Source: Vibrio mimicus
Lineage (GTDB): Bacteria; Pseudomonadota; Gammaproteobacteria; Enterobacterales; Vibrionaceae
DNA length: 64,000 nt
NCBI RefSeq assembly: GCF_019048845.1
Contig: NZ_CP077426.1
Coordinates: forward strand, 1,101,501-1,165,500
Direction: 5' to 3'
The notes beneath the pieces were generated by a model. It was not told the origin of the DNA. It saw nothing but the letters and a program-made list of their open reading frames with translations, and searched no databases. A program made the translations under genes and the position numbers. Shown here piece by piece: positions 1 through 7,426 of the stretch. Within the stretch, counting starts at the first letter, position 1; each line of letters begins with the position of its first letter.

Positions 1-846
1 CTGCTATTTCCATTAGCACTTTCGGCGTTCCGTCGCGGGTATATGAAGTGGGTACTCACACTGAGTGTGTTGATATGGGTGGGGAGTGATTGGATTCAGG
101 CATCTATGCTTGTTCCATTGTTTAAGTTGCTTTCGGCAGAATATATTCCGGAATTGGGGTACTTCGATCCATTTGCTTGGCAAGTGCTGTTTTTCTTTGG
201 TGGTGCTTTAGGCTATTGCAAGCGTCAAGGTGATTTGGCGTGGTTTAGTCCTAAATTAGCATGGTTGTGTGCCGGTATCGCCTTGATCATTTTTATGGCC
301 TATCGTGATCTTTTAACACCACTTGGTATTACCAAGAAGATGGTGTATGCGGCATCGAGTAAGCCAGAGCTTGGATGGCTGCGTGTATTGAGCTTGAGCG
401 TATGGATTTACTTAATTTCTGTTGTGATCCGCTTTTTCCCGACCGCATTAGTGTATGAGCCGTTGAGTTATCTAGGTCGTCACTCGCTACAAGTTTTTAC
501 TTGGCAAACCGTACTGATTTTTATCACTGCACCTTGGCTTCTGACAACTCGTGAAACTATTTGGCACACGCCGATCATTTTGCTTTTGTGTACCACTCTA
601 TGGATTGCAGCTTGGTTACAAGAGTGGCGTAAAGATAAGGTGCTCAATCTTTCGTCTGCAGTGGTCGCAGGGCTTTCGCTGCTCTTGGTCGCAACCACTA
701 CTTTTGCCGCTATCCCTCAGCCACCCAAAAGTGACGTGATTGCGGTGAGTGATGAGGTGGTGATGGAGACATTATCGGATAGCGATATTCCGAATAATGA
801 AATGATTAATGAACCAAACAACGCCGAAGAAACACCCGTGAACTAG
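1..846 (+). CDS. OpgC-type membrane protein, 5' end outside window
   Basis: The frame is open from base 1, so the gene begins upstream; the ATG at 43 is internal. The visible 281 residues have about six to seven hydrophobic segments, the sequence LGRHSLQVFTWQ near the second-last membrane segments, and a hydrophilic acidic C-terminal tail (EVVMETLSDSD and on). This pattern resembles the OpgC family of inner-membrane acyltransferase-3-like proteins, which succinylate osmoregulated periplasmic glucans. The substrate here is not shown by the sequence. A strong hairpin follows the stop. The family call is fairly sure; the biochemical role is inferred. Confidence 0.7.
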   Translation: MLFPLALSAFRRGYMKWVLTLSVLIWVGSDWIQASMLVPLFKLLSAEYIPELGYFDPFAWQVLFFFGGALGYCKRQGDLAWFSPKLAWLCAGIALIIFMAYRDLLTPLGITKKMVYAASSKPELGWLRVLSLSVWIYLISVVIRFFPTALVYEPLSYLGRHSLQVFTWQTVLIFITAPWLLTTRETIWHTPIILLLCTTLWIAAWLQEWRKDKVLNLSSAVVAGLSLLLVATTTFAAIPQPPKSDVIAVSDEVVMETLSDSDIPNNEMINEPNNAEETPVN

Positions 847-870
847 CGATGACGACCATGTAAACCGCCT

Positions 871-913
871 TGAAAACACATCAGCCTGCATTATGCAGGC
901 TGATGTGTTTTCA
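871..913. terminator. 20-bp perfect hairpin after the OpgC-like gene
   Basis: Arms 871-890 and 894-913 are perfect inverted repeats of 20 bp around the 3-nt loop TTA. The outer end is A-rich on the left and T-rich on the right, so it could stop transcription from both sides: the OpgC-like gene (+) and the LysE-type gene (-) converge here. Confidence 0.7.
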
Positions 914-999
914 ATCTTTCACCAATAGAGTATGAAGTAATCGTGCCTTCAACATCGTTATTTTAGCGTTTAACACTTTTATATCATCCCAAATTCAAG

Positions 1000-1620
1000 C
1001 TAGCTGAAGTAAAGCCAGATCCCGACTCCAGCCATGAGTGTTCCGGCAATCCGATTCAGTAATCGAACATGATGTGCGTGACCTAATAAACGTTTTAATC
1101 CTTTCCCACCCGTTGCGTACAAGCTCATGCTGATAAATTCTGAAAGTAAAATAATGGCGACCAATAAGGTCAGTTGTGGTGCTAGGCTTAAAGATTGATC
1201 GATAAAAGGCGGAAGCAGCGAAATCATAAAAGCCCAACCTTTTGGGTTAGCAATTGCAGTGACAAAGCCTTGTACTAATAGACCCCAATCACTGCCTTGA
1301 TAAGTGGTTTCCTGTTCAAGATTGATCGCTAGCTTGCCGCGTGATCGCCACATCTGAAAGCCGAGATAGATCAGATAACTAGCCCCAGCGATTTTAAAAA
1401 GAGTAAAGATATTAGGATAGCGCAGCATAACGGCTGCAATGCCTACTACCGCTGAGATGGCAACCAAAGCGACACCCAATAATTCTCCAACCATCATCCA
1501 TAAGGTTCTTCTATAGCCGACACTCATCCCAAGGGTGAGTGCTAGCGTCATATTCATGCCTGGCGTAATCGAAACAAAAAAGAAAGTAGGAATAAATAAT
1601 CCCAGTAGTGCGGTATTCAT
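1000..1620 (-). CDS. LysE/RhtB-family amino-acid exporter
   Basis: A 206-residue, very hydrophobic protein with about six membrane segments. The N-terminal stretch TPGMNMTLALTLGMSVGYRR is the typical first-loop region of the LysE/RhtB exporters, and the middle part (FVTAIANPKGWAF) carries the conserved NPK. These inner-membrane proteins export amino acids or homoserine lactone-like solutes by proton antiport; the substrate cannot be read here. I chose the ATG ending at 1620 because a GGGAG Shine-Dalgarno lies 8 nt upstream; a TTG codon directly before it gives a one-residue longer frame. It stands alone, facing the preceding gene. Confidence 0.85.
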   Translation of the reverse strand: MNTALLGLFIPTFFFVSITPGMNMTLALTLGMSVGYRRTLWMMVGELLGVALVAISAVVGIAAVMLRYPNIFTLFKIAGASYLIYLGFQMWRSRGKLAINLEQETTYQGSDWGLLVQGFVTAIANPKGWAFMISLLPPFIDQSLSLAPQLTLLVAIILLSEFISMSLYATGGKGLKRLLGHAHHVRLLNRIAGTLMAGVGIWLYFS

Positions 1621-1826
1621 CAAGTTATCTCCCTGAATAAGATTGTGTTATGTCCATTAACAACATCTTCACAATATAGGTTGAAAATTAAATGCGCAAT
1701 CTTCGATTTTGTATTCAATGATGCTGCATATTTTGTGAGTAGTAAGCCGGCGCACACATTAAGGTGTTTGTCGGCAAGCAAAGGGACGATATACAATCAC
1801 GCCCCTAAGTTGGGAGGGAGAGTCTT

Positions 1827-2369
1827 ATGAAGAGAAAGCTATGCTTGGGTAGTGTACTCGTGTCTTCGATTTATTCTGGGGCGGTGTGTGCTGATAACGC
1901 AAAAAATTGGGAAACCTTTAGCGATATTGGCACTTATGGTCTCGTTGGTTTAGCGCTTGCAATGCCCGCATACCAGAGTGATTGGCAAGGGATTACTCAG
2001 GCGGGGCTGAGTATTGCAACGGCCTCGGGAGTAGGCTTGTTGACCAAATCTTTAGTGGATGAGGAGCGCCCCGATGGCAGTGACAATAACAGTTTCCCGT
2101 CTAACCATACTGCGAACGCTTTCGCTGCAGCAACGACATTGAATATTCGCTACGGTTGGGAAGTGGGGCTGCCAGCCTACGGTATTGCAGCATTATCTGG
2201 GTTGGGTAGAGTTGAAGGCAATAAGCATTACTGGCGAGATGTATTAGCGGGTGCCGCGTTGGGAACGGTGTCGGCGTGGATATTCACCGAGCCGTTTGAT
2301 GATTCGGTGCAAGTATTACCTTGGATTGAGGGTGACCAAGCAGGTATTAGCGTCACGATGCGTTGGTGA
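1827..2369 (+). CDS. PAP2-superfamily periplasmic phosphatase
   Basis: A 180-residue protein with a signal-like N-terminus (cleavage likely after VCA, near residue 22) and the three phosphatase motifs of the PAP2 / type 2 phosphatidic acid phosphatase superfamily: KSLVDEERP (about 72-80), FPSNHTA (about 89-95) and GRVEGNKHYWRDV (about 130-142) with the catalytic His and Asp. It probably dephosphorylates lipid phosphates such as undecaprenyl pyrophosphate or phosphatidylglycerophosphate at the envelope, but the substrate is unknown. A GGGAGGGA ribosome site lies 8 nt before the ATG. The protein is short for the family and appears single-domain. Confidence 0.85.
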   Translation: MKRKLCLGSVLVSSIYSGAVCADNAKNWETFSDIGTYGLVGLALAMPAYQSDWQGITQAGLSIATASGVGLLTKSLVDEERPDGSDNNSFPSNHTANAFAAATTLNIRYGWEVGLPAYGIAALSGLGRVEGNKHYWRDVLAGAALGTVSAWIFTEPFDDSVQVLPWIEGDQAGISVTMRW

Positions 2370-2435
2370 GTCAATTTCAATAATTCGATTCATCCTTACA
2401 CACGCTGAGAGTGAGAAGGTTCCTTCGTGTATTAA

Positions 2436-2469
2436 TAAAAATCGGTCTTATAGAATTTATAAGACCGAT
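2436..2469 (-). terminator. Intrinsic terminator for the truncated minus-strand gene
   Basis: Arms 2441-2452 and 2458-2469 form a perfect 12-bp stem with loop GAATT. On the minus strand the stem is followed by a T-tract (complement of AAAAA at 2436-2440), which fits a terminator for the gene remnant at 2526-2762. It may also end the PAP2 transcript on the other strand, although that side has no T-run. Confidence 0.6.
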
Positions 2470-2525
2470 GGTTTATGACCCAAAGTATTTTGGTATCTCT
2501 AGCTAGACTCAGCTACCTTGAGCCT

Positions 2526-2762
2526 TTAGTAAGGAAGTTCACCAGCGATGGAAAGCTCTTCGAATACATCCATAATCAGGCGAGTTAGATGTGGTTCTGT
2601 CCAATTGCAAGGACGAGGAACACAATCTAAGAAATAATTGCTGACTAGCTGTTCTGCCATAATGCGGGCGAAGGATTGATAATCGCCACTGTCAATACGA
2701 TCCATTTCAGTATCGGAGACACCAAACGTTGTACCACGCTGACCAACGATACCGAACGAAGC
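2526..2762 (-). pseudogene. C-terminal remnant of an unknown gene cut by the IS
   Basis: Reading the minus strand from the IS edge gives an uninterrupted 78-codon frame ending in TAA at 2526. It begins ASFGIVGQRGTTFGVSDTE and ends LSIAGELPY, with normal codon use and a terminator behind it, so it looks like the tail of a real gene. The 5' part is missing: on the far side of the IS (after 3815) I find no continuation of this frame. I do not recognise the family. The loss of the upstream half, together with absent target duplications, suggests an IS-associated deletion. Confidence 0.6.
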
Positions 2763-2782
2763 GGCTTTGTTGCGTAATTCGA
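2763..2782 (+). repeat. Left terminal inverted repeat of the IS
   Basis: GGCTTTGTTGCGTAATTCGA; matches the reverse complement of 3796-3815 at 18 of 20 positions (differences at positions 10 and 12). Confidence 0.85.
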
Positions 2783-2841
2783 GGGAACTAAATCAGAAGG
2801 TTGCGATCTGATCGGCTAAGTAAGTTAATTATCCTAGTCTC

Positions 2842-3761
2842 ATTCCGAAACCTCGCTACAAAACAACGAACTGGAAACAGTACAACAAAGCCTTAATCAA
2901 CCGTGGTTCACTCACTTTCTGGATTGATGAAGAAGCCATTCGCCAATGGAAGCAGAGCAAACAAGATAAACGAGGTAGACCTCGCCAGTTCAGCGACTTA
3001 GCCATTATTACGGCGCTTATGGTGAAACGAGTTTTCTCAATGCCGTTGAGAGCATTGCAAGGGTTTATCGATTCTGTTTTTTCATTGGCTAACGTCCCTA
3101 TAGTCTGCCCACATTACAGTTGTATCAGTCGAAGAGCTAAGCAAGTCGAGGTTTCATTTAAACCAAAGACTAGAGGTGCAATACAGCATCTAGCCATTGA
3201 TGCAACAGGTCTCAAGGTTTATGGCGAAGGTGAATGGAAGGTCAAGAAGCATGGTACTGGCGGGAAGCGTAGAGTCTGGAGAAAGTTGCATTTAGCGGTA
3301 GACACCAGCACTCACGAAATCGTCGCGGCAGAACTGAGTTTATCGAATGTTACCGATGCAGAAGTCCTTCCTAACTTGCTCAAGCAAACACGGCGAAGGA
3401 TTATCGAGATATCTGGTGATGGCGCTTATGACACAAGGGGTGCCACGATGCTATACGGTTCAAGTGCGCAGTTCCACTCATCCCTCCTAGAGAAGGGGCA
3501 GCCTTTTGGGAGAATGGTCACCCTAGGAATTTAGCGGTAGGTTGCCAGAAGCTCTACGGCTCCAACAATAAGTGGAAAAAGCGGTACGGCTACCATAAAC
3601 GCTCACTATCAGAGACAGCAATGCATCGAGTGAAGCAGTTGTTAGGTGGGCGATTAAGTCTGAGAAACTACAATGCTCAGGTTGGTGAAACTTACGCCAT
3701 GATAAAAGCGTTAAACAAGCTCACAGGGCTAGGTATGCCCGAAACGATGGTGATCACCTAA
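2842..3761 (+). pseudogene. IS5-family transposase, frameshifted
   Basis: Joined across one frameshift, the frame encodes about 306 residues typical of IS903-like DDE transposases: an N-terminal PRYKTTNWKQYNKALI, the first catalytic Asp in HLAIDATGLKVYG, the second in ISGDGAYDTR, and a C-terminal part KRYGYHKRSLSETAMHRVK that carries the catalytic Glu region. After AGG at 3436-3438 the expected GAG codon reads GG, a 1-nt deletion near 3439-3440; the rest continues to TAA at 3759-3761 in the shifted frame. The expected start codon is ATT at 2842, and the first in-frame ATG is at 3019. The enzyme should therefore be inactive. Confidence 0.85.
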
Positions 3762-3795
3762 CAATTAGTCATGTTAGGTGTGTTTTTAACTGAAA

Positions 3796-3815
3796 TCGAA
3801 TTAGGAAACAAAGCC
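3796..3815 (-). repeat. Right terminal inverted repeat of the IS
   Basis: The reverse complement reads GGCTTTGTTTCCTAATTCGA, partner of 2763-2782. The transposase stop at 3761 lies 34 nt inside this end. Confidence 0.85.
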
Positions 3816-3861
3816 AATTAGAGTAGTTAAATGCAGTGTGAAAAAGGTGGGGTATTGATAT

Positions 3862-3886
3862 CCACCGAGCCATGGCGGCTCAGTGG
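3862..3886. other. Hairpin downstream of the thioesterase gene
   Basis: Arms 3862-3871 and 3877-3886 pair at 9 of 10 positions around a 5-nt loop. No T-tract follows on either strand, so its role as a terminator is uncertain. It is the only structure I see in the 108-nt gap between the IS and the thioesterase gene. Confidence 0.4.
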
Positions 3887-3923
3887 TTTACAGCCAAATA
3901 AGAATAGAGCGATGTGAATGTGG

Positions 3924-4373
3924 CTAGCCGTTACTGCCCAAATGAGAGGTCGTTTCCAAAGCTTGAATCGCCTCTCTCACTGGCTCTGGCAGCAGCGCTT
4001 TCTCACCTGTTTTAAAGTTAAACATCACGACCGTAGCACTGCCTACCGTAGTCACTTTACCGAGTTTTTGGCTCACGACTTGGTATTCCATGCTAAACCG
4101 ATCTGCTTGTACCGAGGTAATGCGTGAGCCAATTAGTAGAGTATCAGGAAAGGTGACTGGGATTTTATAACGCGCTTGCGTTTCCGATAACACAGGGCCA
4201 ATTTGGGTGCGTTGTAACTCTTCCATCAACTTAAGATGAGCGAAGTAATCAATTCGCGCGGTTTCGAAGTAGCGAAAGTAAACTACATTATTGACGTGTT
4301 GCAGCGCATCCATTTCTCCCCAGGCGACTGCAATTTTCGTGACCACAGGGAAATCTTTTAAAAGCGATTCCAT
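3924..4373 (-). CDS. Hotdog-fold acyl-CoA thioesterase (4HBT family)
   Basis: A 149-residue protein of the 4-hydroxybenzoyl-CoA thioesterase / YbgC-like hotdog family. The N-terminal motif WGEMDALQHVNNVVYFRYFE (residues about 18-37) contains the catalytic Asp (D22) and the conserved HVNN turn into the central helix. Such cytoplasmic tetramers hydrolyse acyl-CoA or acyl-ACP thioesters; the chain specificity cannot be told. Length is normal for the family. It stands alone, on the same strand as the GGDEF-EAL gene behind it, 115 nt apart. Confidence 0.85.
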   Translation of the reverse strand: MESLLKDFPVVTKIAVAWGEMDALQHVNNVVYFRYFETARIDYFAHLKLMEELQRTQIGPVLSETQARYKIPVTFPDTLLIGSRITSVQADRFSMEYQVVSQKLGKVTTVGSATVVMFNFKTGEKALLPEPVREAIQALETTSHLGSNG

Positions 4374-4488
4374 GCTTTTTACTCGTGTTGTGATTAGAAC
4401 AAATATTCTAACGATAAATGGCTATTTTAAGCTTGAGCTTGTTAGCAAAACGTTAAATTTATCTACTCTCGATAGTTTCGCTACGGTA

Positions 4489-6414
4489 TTACTCATTAAT
4501 TTGCGCGGAGAGCGATGTATTCTCTGAGGAAAAGTAGTGTTCACAGAAAGTGGTGAATTCGGTTTTGATGATGGGGCGTGAGAAATAATAACCCTGAAAT
4601 TCATCGACCCCCAGTTGTTTGAGCTGTTCTAACTGCGCTCGTTGTTCTACTCCTTCCGCAACAACCTGCATCCCTAATTGGTGGGAGAGGTTGACAATCG
4701 TAGCAATAAAGATCGCCTGTTGAGGGTTTTGATTCATGTTGTCGACAAAGGATTTATCGATTTTTAACTTGCTGAATTTGAGGTGATTAAGTTGATAAAG
4801 AGAGGACCACCCTGTTCCAAAATCATCTAAGGCAAAGCGAACTTTCATTTTTTCTAGCCGATTGATGATAGCCAAACTGTGAGCAAAATCTTTAATCGTC
4901 ATGGTTTCAGTGAGTTCTAAAATGATCGCGTTGAGAAAATTTTCTTGATTGTCAAAGGTGTCGGCCATCAGTGTCGGTAGGGATTCATCAAAAAGAGAAT
5001 TGGATAAGTTGATAGAGATATCTAATCTGCGGTTAAAGTCTTGCCACTCATCTCTTAGGGCTAGATAAACTTGAGACATGATCCAGGCGCCAAGCTTTTT
5101 CCCAAGACCATACTCTTCAGCCATTTCAACCAAATACTGCGGATTGATATAACCCAATTCTTGGTGTTGCCAACGCAGTAGCGCTTCACATCCTAGGCGA
5201 TTGCTCGAGCGAGACAAGATGGGTTGATAGCACAAATACAAACAGGTTTGCTGTGGGTCTATGAGCAGCTTTTGTAACTGCTCAGCTAGGATCCGCTTTT
5301 TATTGTAGGCATTTTCAATCTGTCGAGTGTAATAAACGACTTGTCCATCAGGCGTTTTTTTCGCAATGTTTAATGCAAGATCCGCATTATTTAATAAGCT
5401 ACTCGCTCGCAGCGCCGAGTTAGTTTGATGGAAATCCTGAGTCTGGCAAGTGACAACGCCCATCGCGATACTCAAGCGTTTGGTTTTGTCATACTCTTTG
5501 ACCAATTTGCTGAGGTCATTCCACAAATTGCGAATAAAAAATTCAGCATTTCCATTACACGGATGGAGCAGTACAGCAAACTCATCGGCACCGATTCTGG
5601 CACATTGATAGCCAAAAGAGTGGCAACGTTGAGTTAAAAGGGCAGCAATTTTGATCAGCAATTGATCACCAAACGCATAACCCATTGTATTGTTCAACTC
5701 CTTGAAACGATTGATATCCAAAAGAATCATCGCGACAGGATCTTGTCGGTTTAACCGACTCGACTGTAATGTTTTCACGATGAAGTTGCGGTTTTTTAAG
5801 TGGGTAAGAGGGTCGTGCCATGCTAAAAACTGTTGGTAATCGGCTGAGCGGTAGGTTAGGTAAGAAAGCAGGATCAAAATCAACAAAATGGTGGCAAAGA
5901 AGTAGAGTAATTGTTGTTTGTTTTGCGCCAACATCTGGAGGTTAGAATTCGCTCCCTCACCTGTGAAATTGATAATAGTGAGATCCCGAATTTGGTCACT
6001 GTAAGGTTCTAATACCTGCCGAAACTCTTTAAGTTGAACTTTATCGCTGTGATTTATCGCAGGCTCGTAATGTTTCAACTGAGTAAAGGTATTTTGGATG
6101 ATTTGCTCTGCATTGTGTTGCTGCCTAAGCTCCTCGGTTTCCTTGCTTGTCAGGAATACATCAAAACGGTTCCACAGGATGTCGTAGTTTACTCGCATCG
6201 CTTGGTAGTTTTCAGGGCTACTATTGAGTAAATATGAATCGACACGGTGAACAAAATCGAGGGTTTCTACTTCAAGTTGTGCGAGTGCCCATGCTGAGAT
6301 CTGAGTGTATTTCGTCAGCATATTGTAGGTGTTTGTAAAACTGACCATCGCCCACAGAGAAAGCAGGATGATAGCGAAGACTAAGGTGAAAAAAGCCAGC
6401 AGAGATCTTTTCAT
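4489..6414 (-). CDS. Membrane GGDEF-EAL cyclic-di-GMP protein
   Basis: 641 residues: membrane segment about 7-27, a periplasmic sensor region about 28-168, second membrane segment about 169-188, GGDEF domain about 195-365 and EAL domain about 375-625. The GGDEF signature is degenerate, RIGADEF at 273-279, with Ala in place of the second Gly. The EAL domain keeps EAL (410-412), LELTET, the DDFGTG loop, KIDKSFV, VAEGVE and QGYYFSRP, so it is probably an active cyclic-di-GMP phosphodiesterase, the GGDEF part possibly regulatory. Start lies 4 nt after the stop of the upstream periplasmic protein gene, so the two form an operon and may form a sensor pair. Confidence 0.88.
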   Translation of the reverse strand: MKRSLLAFFTLVFAIILLSLWAMVSFTNTYNMLTKYTQISAWALAQLEVETLDFVHRVDSYLLNSSPENYQAMRVNYDILWNRFDVFLTSKETEELRQQHNAEQIIQNTFTQLKHYEPAINHSDKVQLKEFRQVLEPYSDQIRDLTIINFTGEGANSNLQMLAQNKQQLLYFFATILLILILLSYLTYRSADYQQFLAWHDPLTHLKNRNFIVKTLQSSRLNRQDPVAMILLDINRFKELNNTMGYAFGDQLLIKIAALLTQRCHSFGYQCARIGADEFAVLLHPCNGNAEFFIRNLWNDLSKLVKEYDKTKRLSIAMGVVTCQTQDFHQTNSALRASSLLNNADLALNIAKKTPDGQVVYYTRQIENAYNKKRILAEQLQKLLIDPQQTCLYLCYQPILSRSSNRLGCEALLRWQHQELGYINPQYLVEMAEEYGLGKKLGAWIMSQVYLALRDEWQDFNRRLDISINLSNSLFDESLPTLMADTFDNQENFLNAIILELTETMTIKDFAHSLAIINRLEKMKVRFALDDFGTGWSSLYQLNHLKFSKLKIDKSFVDNMNQNPQQAIFIATIVNLSHQLGMQVVAEGVEQRAQLEQLKQLGVDEFQGYYFSRPIIKTEFTTFCEHYFSSENTSLSAQINE

Positions 6415-6418
6415 AATG

Positions 6419-6889
6419 CTATGGGTTAAGCACTTCTATACTGCTGATCTGCCAAACCATGCGGCTGTGTAACACTTCATTGTTCAATTCACCACTACTC
6501 GAGAGAGGATAAATTGACCAAATTGGGCCACGATCGCGAATAAGCATGGGCTGGCCATTTTTCTGAATAGCGAATACCGGATTGTATTTTTCAATATCAG
6601 AAAAAGGGATGACTGCCCAATATTTGTTCAGTGCTATCACTTTTAAGTCGGCTTGCTTAGCGCCTACCCAAGCTAAAAGTGTTTGAGCGGATACGCCTTT
6701 GAATTCTATTTTTCCTTCGGTCCAAGGTGTTTCGGTTGTGATGGTTAAATCGCTGCGAGCAAGCAATTCTTGATAGGTGGCGGCAATCTGCTGGCCTTGG
6801 TAGGTGATAGTTAGAATGGGCTCTTCAGCCAATAATTTACCGCTCACTAATGTCAGAAGAGTTAACCATACCGTGATCAGAATTCTCAT
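6419..6889 (-). CDS. Periplasmic molybdopterin-domain-like (SUOX-fold) protein
   Basis: 156 residues with a clear signal peptide (MRILITVWLTLLTLVSG, cleavage near LLA-EE about residue 21). The remainder resembles the small periplasmic proteins of the oxidoreductase molybdopterin-binding (SUOX) fold, with FKGVSAQTLLAWVG and LIRDRGPIWSIYPL as typical stretches. Proteins of this kind often lie beside membrane GGDEF/EAL or sensor kinase genes. Here it is the first gene of a two-gene unit with the GGDEF-EAL protein, 4 nt apart, so I infer it is a periplasmic ligand- or redox-sensing partner. No Cys is present for a molybdenum ligand, so enzymatic activity is doubtful. Confidence 0.7.
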   Translation of the reverse strand: MRILITVWLTLLTLVSGKLLAEEPILTITYQGQQIAATYQELLARSDLTITTETPWTEGKIEFKGVSAQTLLAWVGAKQADLKVIALNKYWAVIPFSDIEKYNPVFAIQKNGQPMLIRDRGPIWSIYPLSSSGELNNEVLHSRMVWQISSIEVLNP

Positions 6890-7074
6890 GGCTATGTCCT
6901 CAATGTTGAGTGCTTTCTATAGGTATAGGTAGACCCTGTGCTGTACGCAAGGTACATCATTCGGCTTAGTACTCAACTTTGGTATGACGATCGTCTTGGT
7001 GAGCTGGGATGGTTGTTTTTGTCACAAAAAATTAACTTTTCAACCTATTGCTGATTTTTTAAAACATAACCATA

Positions 7075-7096
7075 TTGTCATTACCGTGTCATAAAC
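7075..7096 (+). promoter_or_regulatory. Possible PhoB-box-like direct repeat
   Basis: TTGTCAT and GTGTCAT (7075-7081, 7086-7092) are direct repeats spaced 11 nt start to start, with TACC between and AAAC behind, which matches the architecture of a Pho box. The position is odd: a promoter using it as its -35 region would start inside the ribosome site at 7101-7110. It may be chance or serve a different start. Confidence 0.25.
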
Positions 7097-7116
7097 ATAA
7101 AGGTGAGGAGATCGAT

Positions 7117-7218
7117 ATGGAACACGTTGAAATGGTGCAACCTAGTGCGCTAGGTGTTGTGGGTCGTACATTGGTGTTTTCCTTGCTGGCATTGGGCTTC
7201 ACCTTCATGCTTTTGTAA
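7117..7218 (+). CDS. 33-residue single-pass membrane protein
   Basis: A short frame with ATG at 7117 and TAA at 7216-7218, preceded by a strong AGGTGAGGAG ribosome site (7101-7110) at 6-nt spacing and followed 17 nt later by a good intrinsic terminator. The protein begins MEHVEMVQPSALG and continues into one hydrophobic segment (about residues 14-33) ending FMLL. The combination of ribosome site, terminator and membrane-helix composition argues that it is translated. I do not recognise the family; a small membrane regulator of a nearby complex is one possibility, without direct evidence. Confidence 0.65.
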   Translation: MEHVEMVQPSALGVVGRTLVFSLLALGFTFMLL

Positions 7219-7235
7219 TGACACCGAATAAGGTC

Positions 7236-7262
7236 AAAGCCGAGCCAATGCTCGGCTTTTTT
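7236..7262 (+). terminator. Terminator of the small membrane protein gene
   Basis: Stem AAAGCCGAGC / GCTCGGCTTT (7236-7245, 7250-7259), loop CAAT, followed by T-run to 7262. Confidence 0.9.
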
Positions 7263-7426
7263 GTCATCTTATTTTTTGAAAGCGTCATACAAGCATAGGT
7301 TCAAATCACGAACAGAGTATGAGTCTCTAGAGAAATCGCTCTGTACCAGCCGTAGTTCAATAAAACCTAGTGAAAAAGTCGGGTATTTGCTAACGTGCAG
7401 ACAAACGATTTATCACGAGTGTAGTT

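Larger units (their letters stand above)
2763..3815. mobile_element. Decayed IS5-family element (IS903-like group)
   Basis: A 1053-bp element bounded by 20-bp imperfect terminal repeats (18 of 20 identical; outermost GGCTTTGTT at both ends), the end type and length of IS903-like IS5-family elements. It holds one transposase frame on the + strand that is broken by a 1-nt deletion and lacks an ATG at the expected start. The 9-bp flanks (GAACGAAGC left, AATTAGAGT right) do not match, so no target duplication survives. It was inserted into, or deleted part of, the minus-strand gene whose tail remains at 2526-2762. Confidence 0.85.

Noticed and set aside
2754..3824. Target-site duplication of the IS
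   Set aside because: The 9-bp flanks GAACGAAGC and AATTAGAGT are unrelated.
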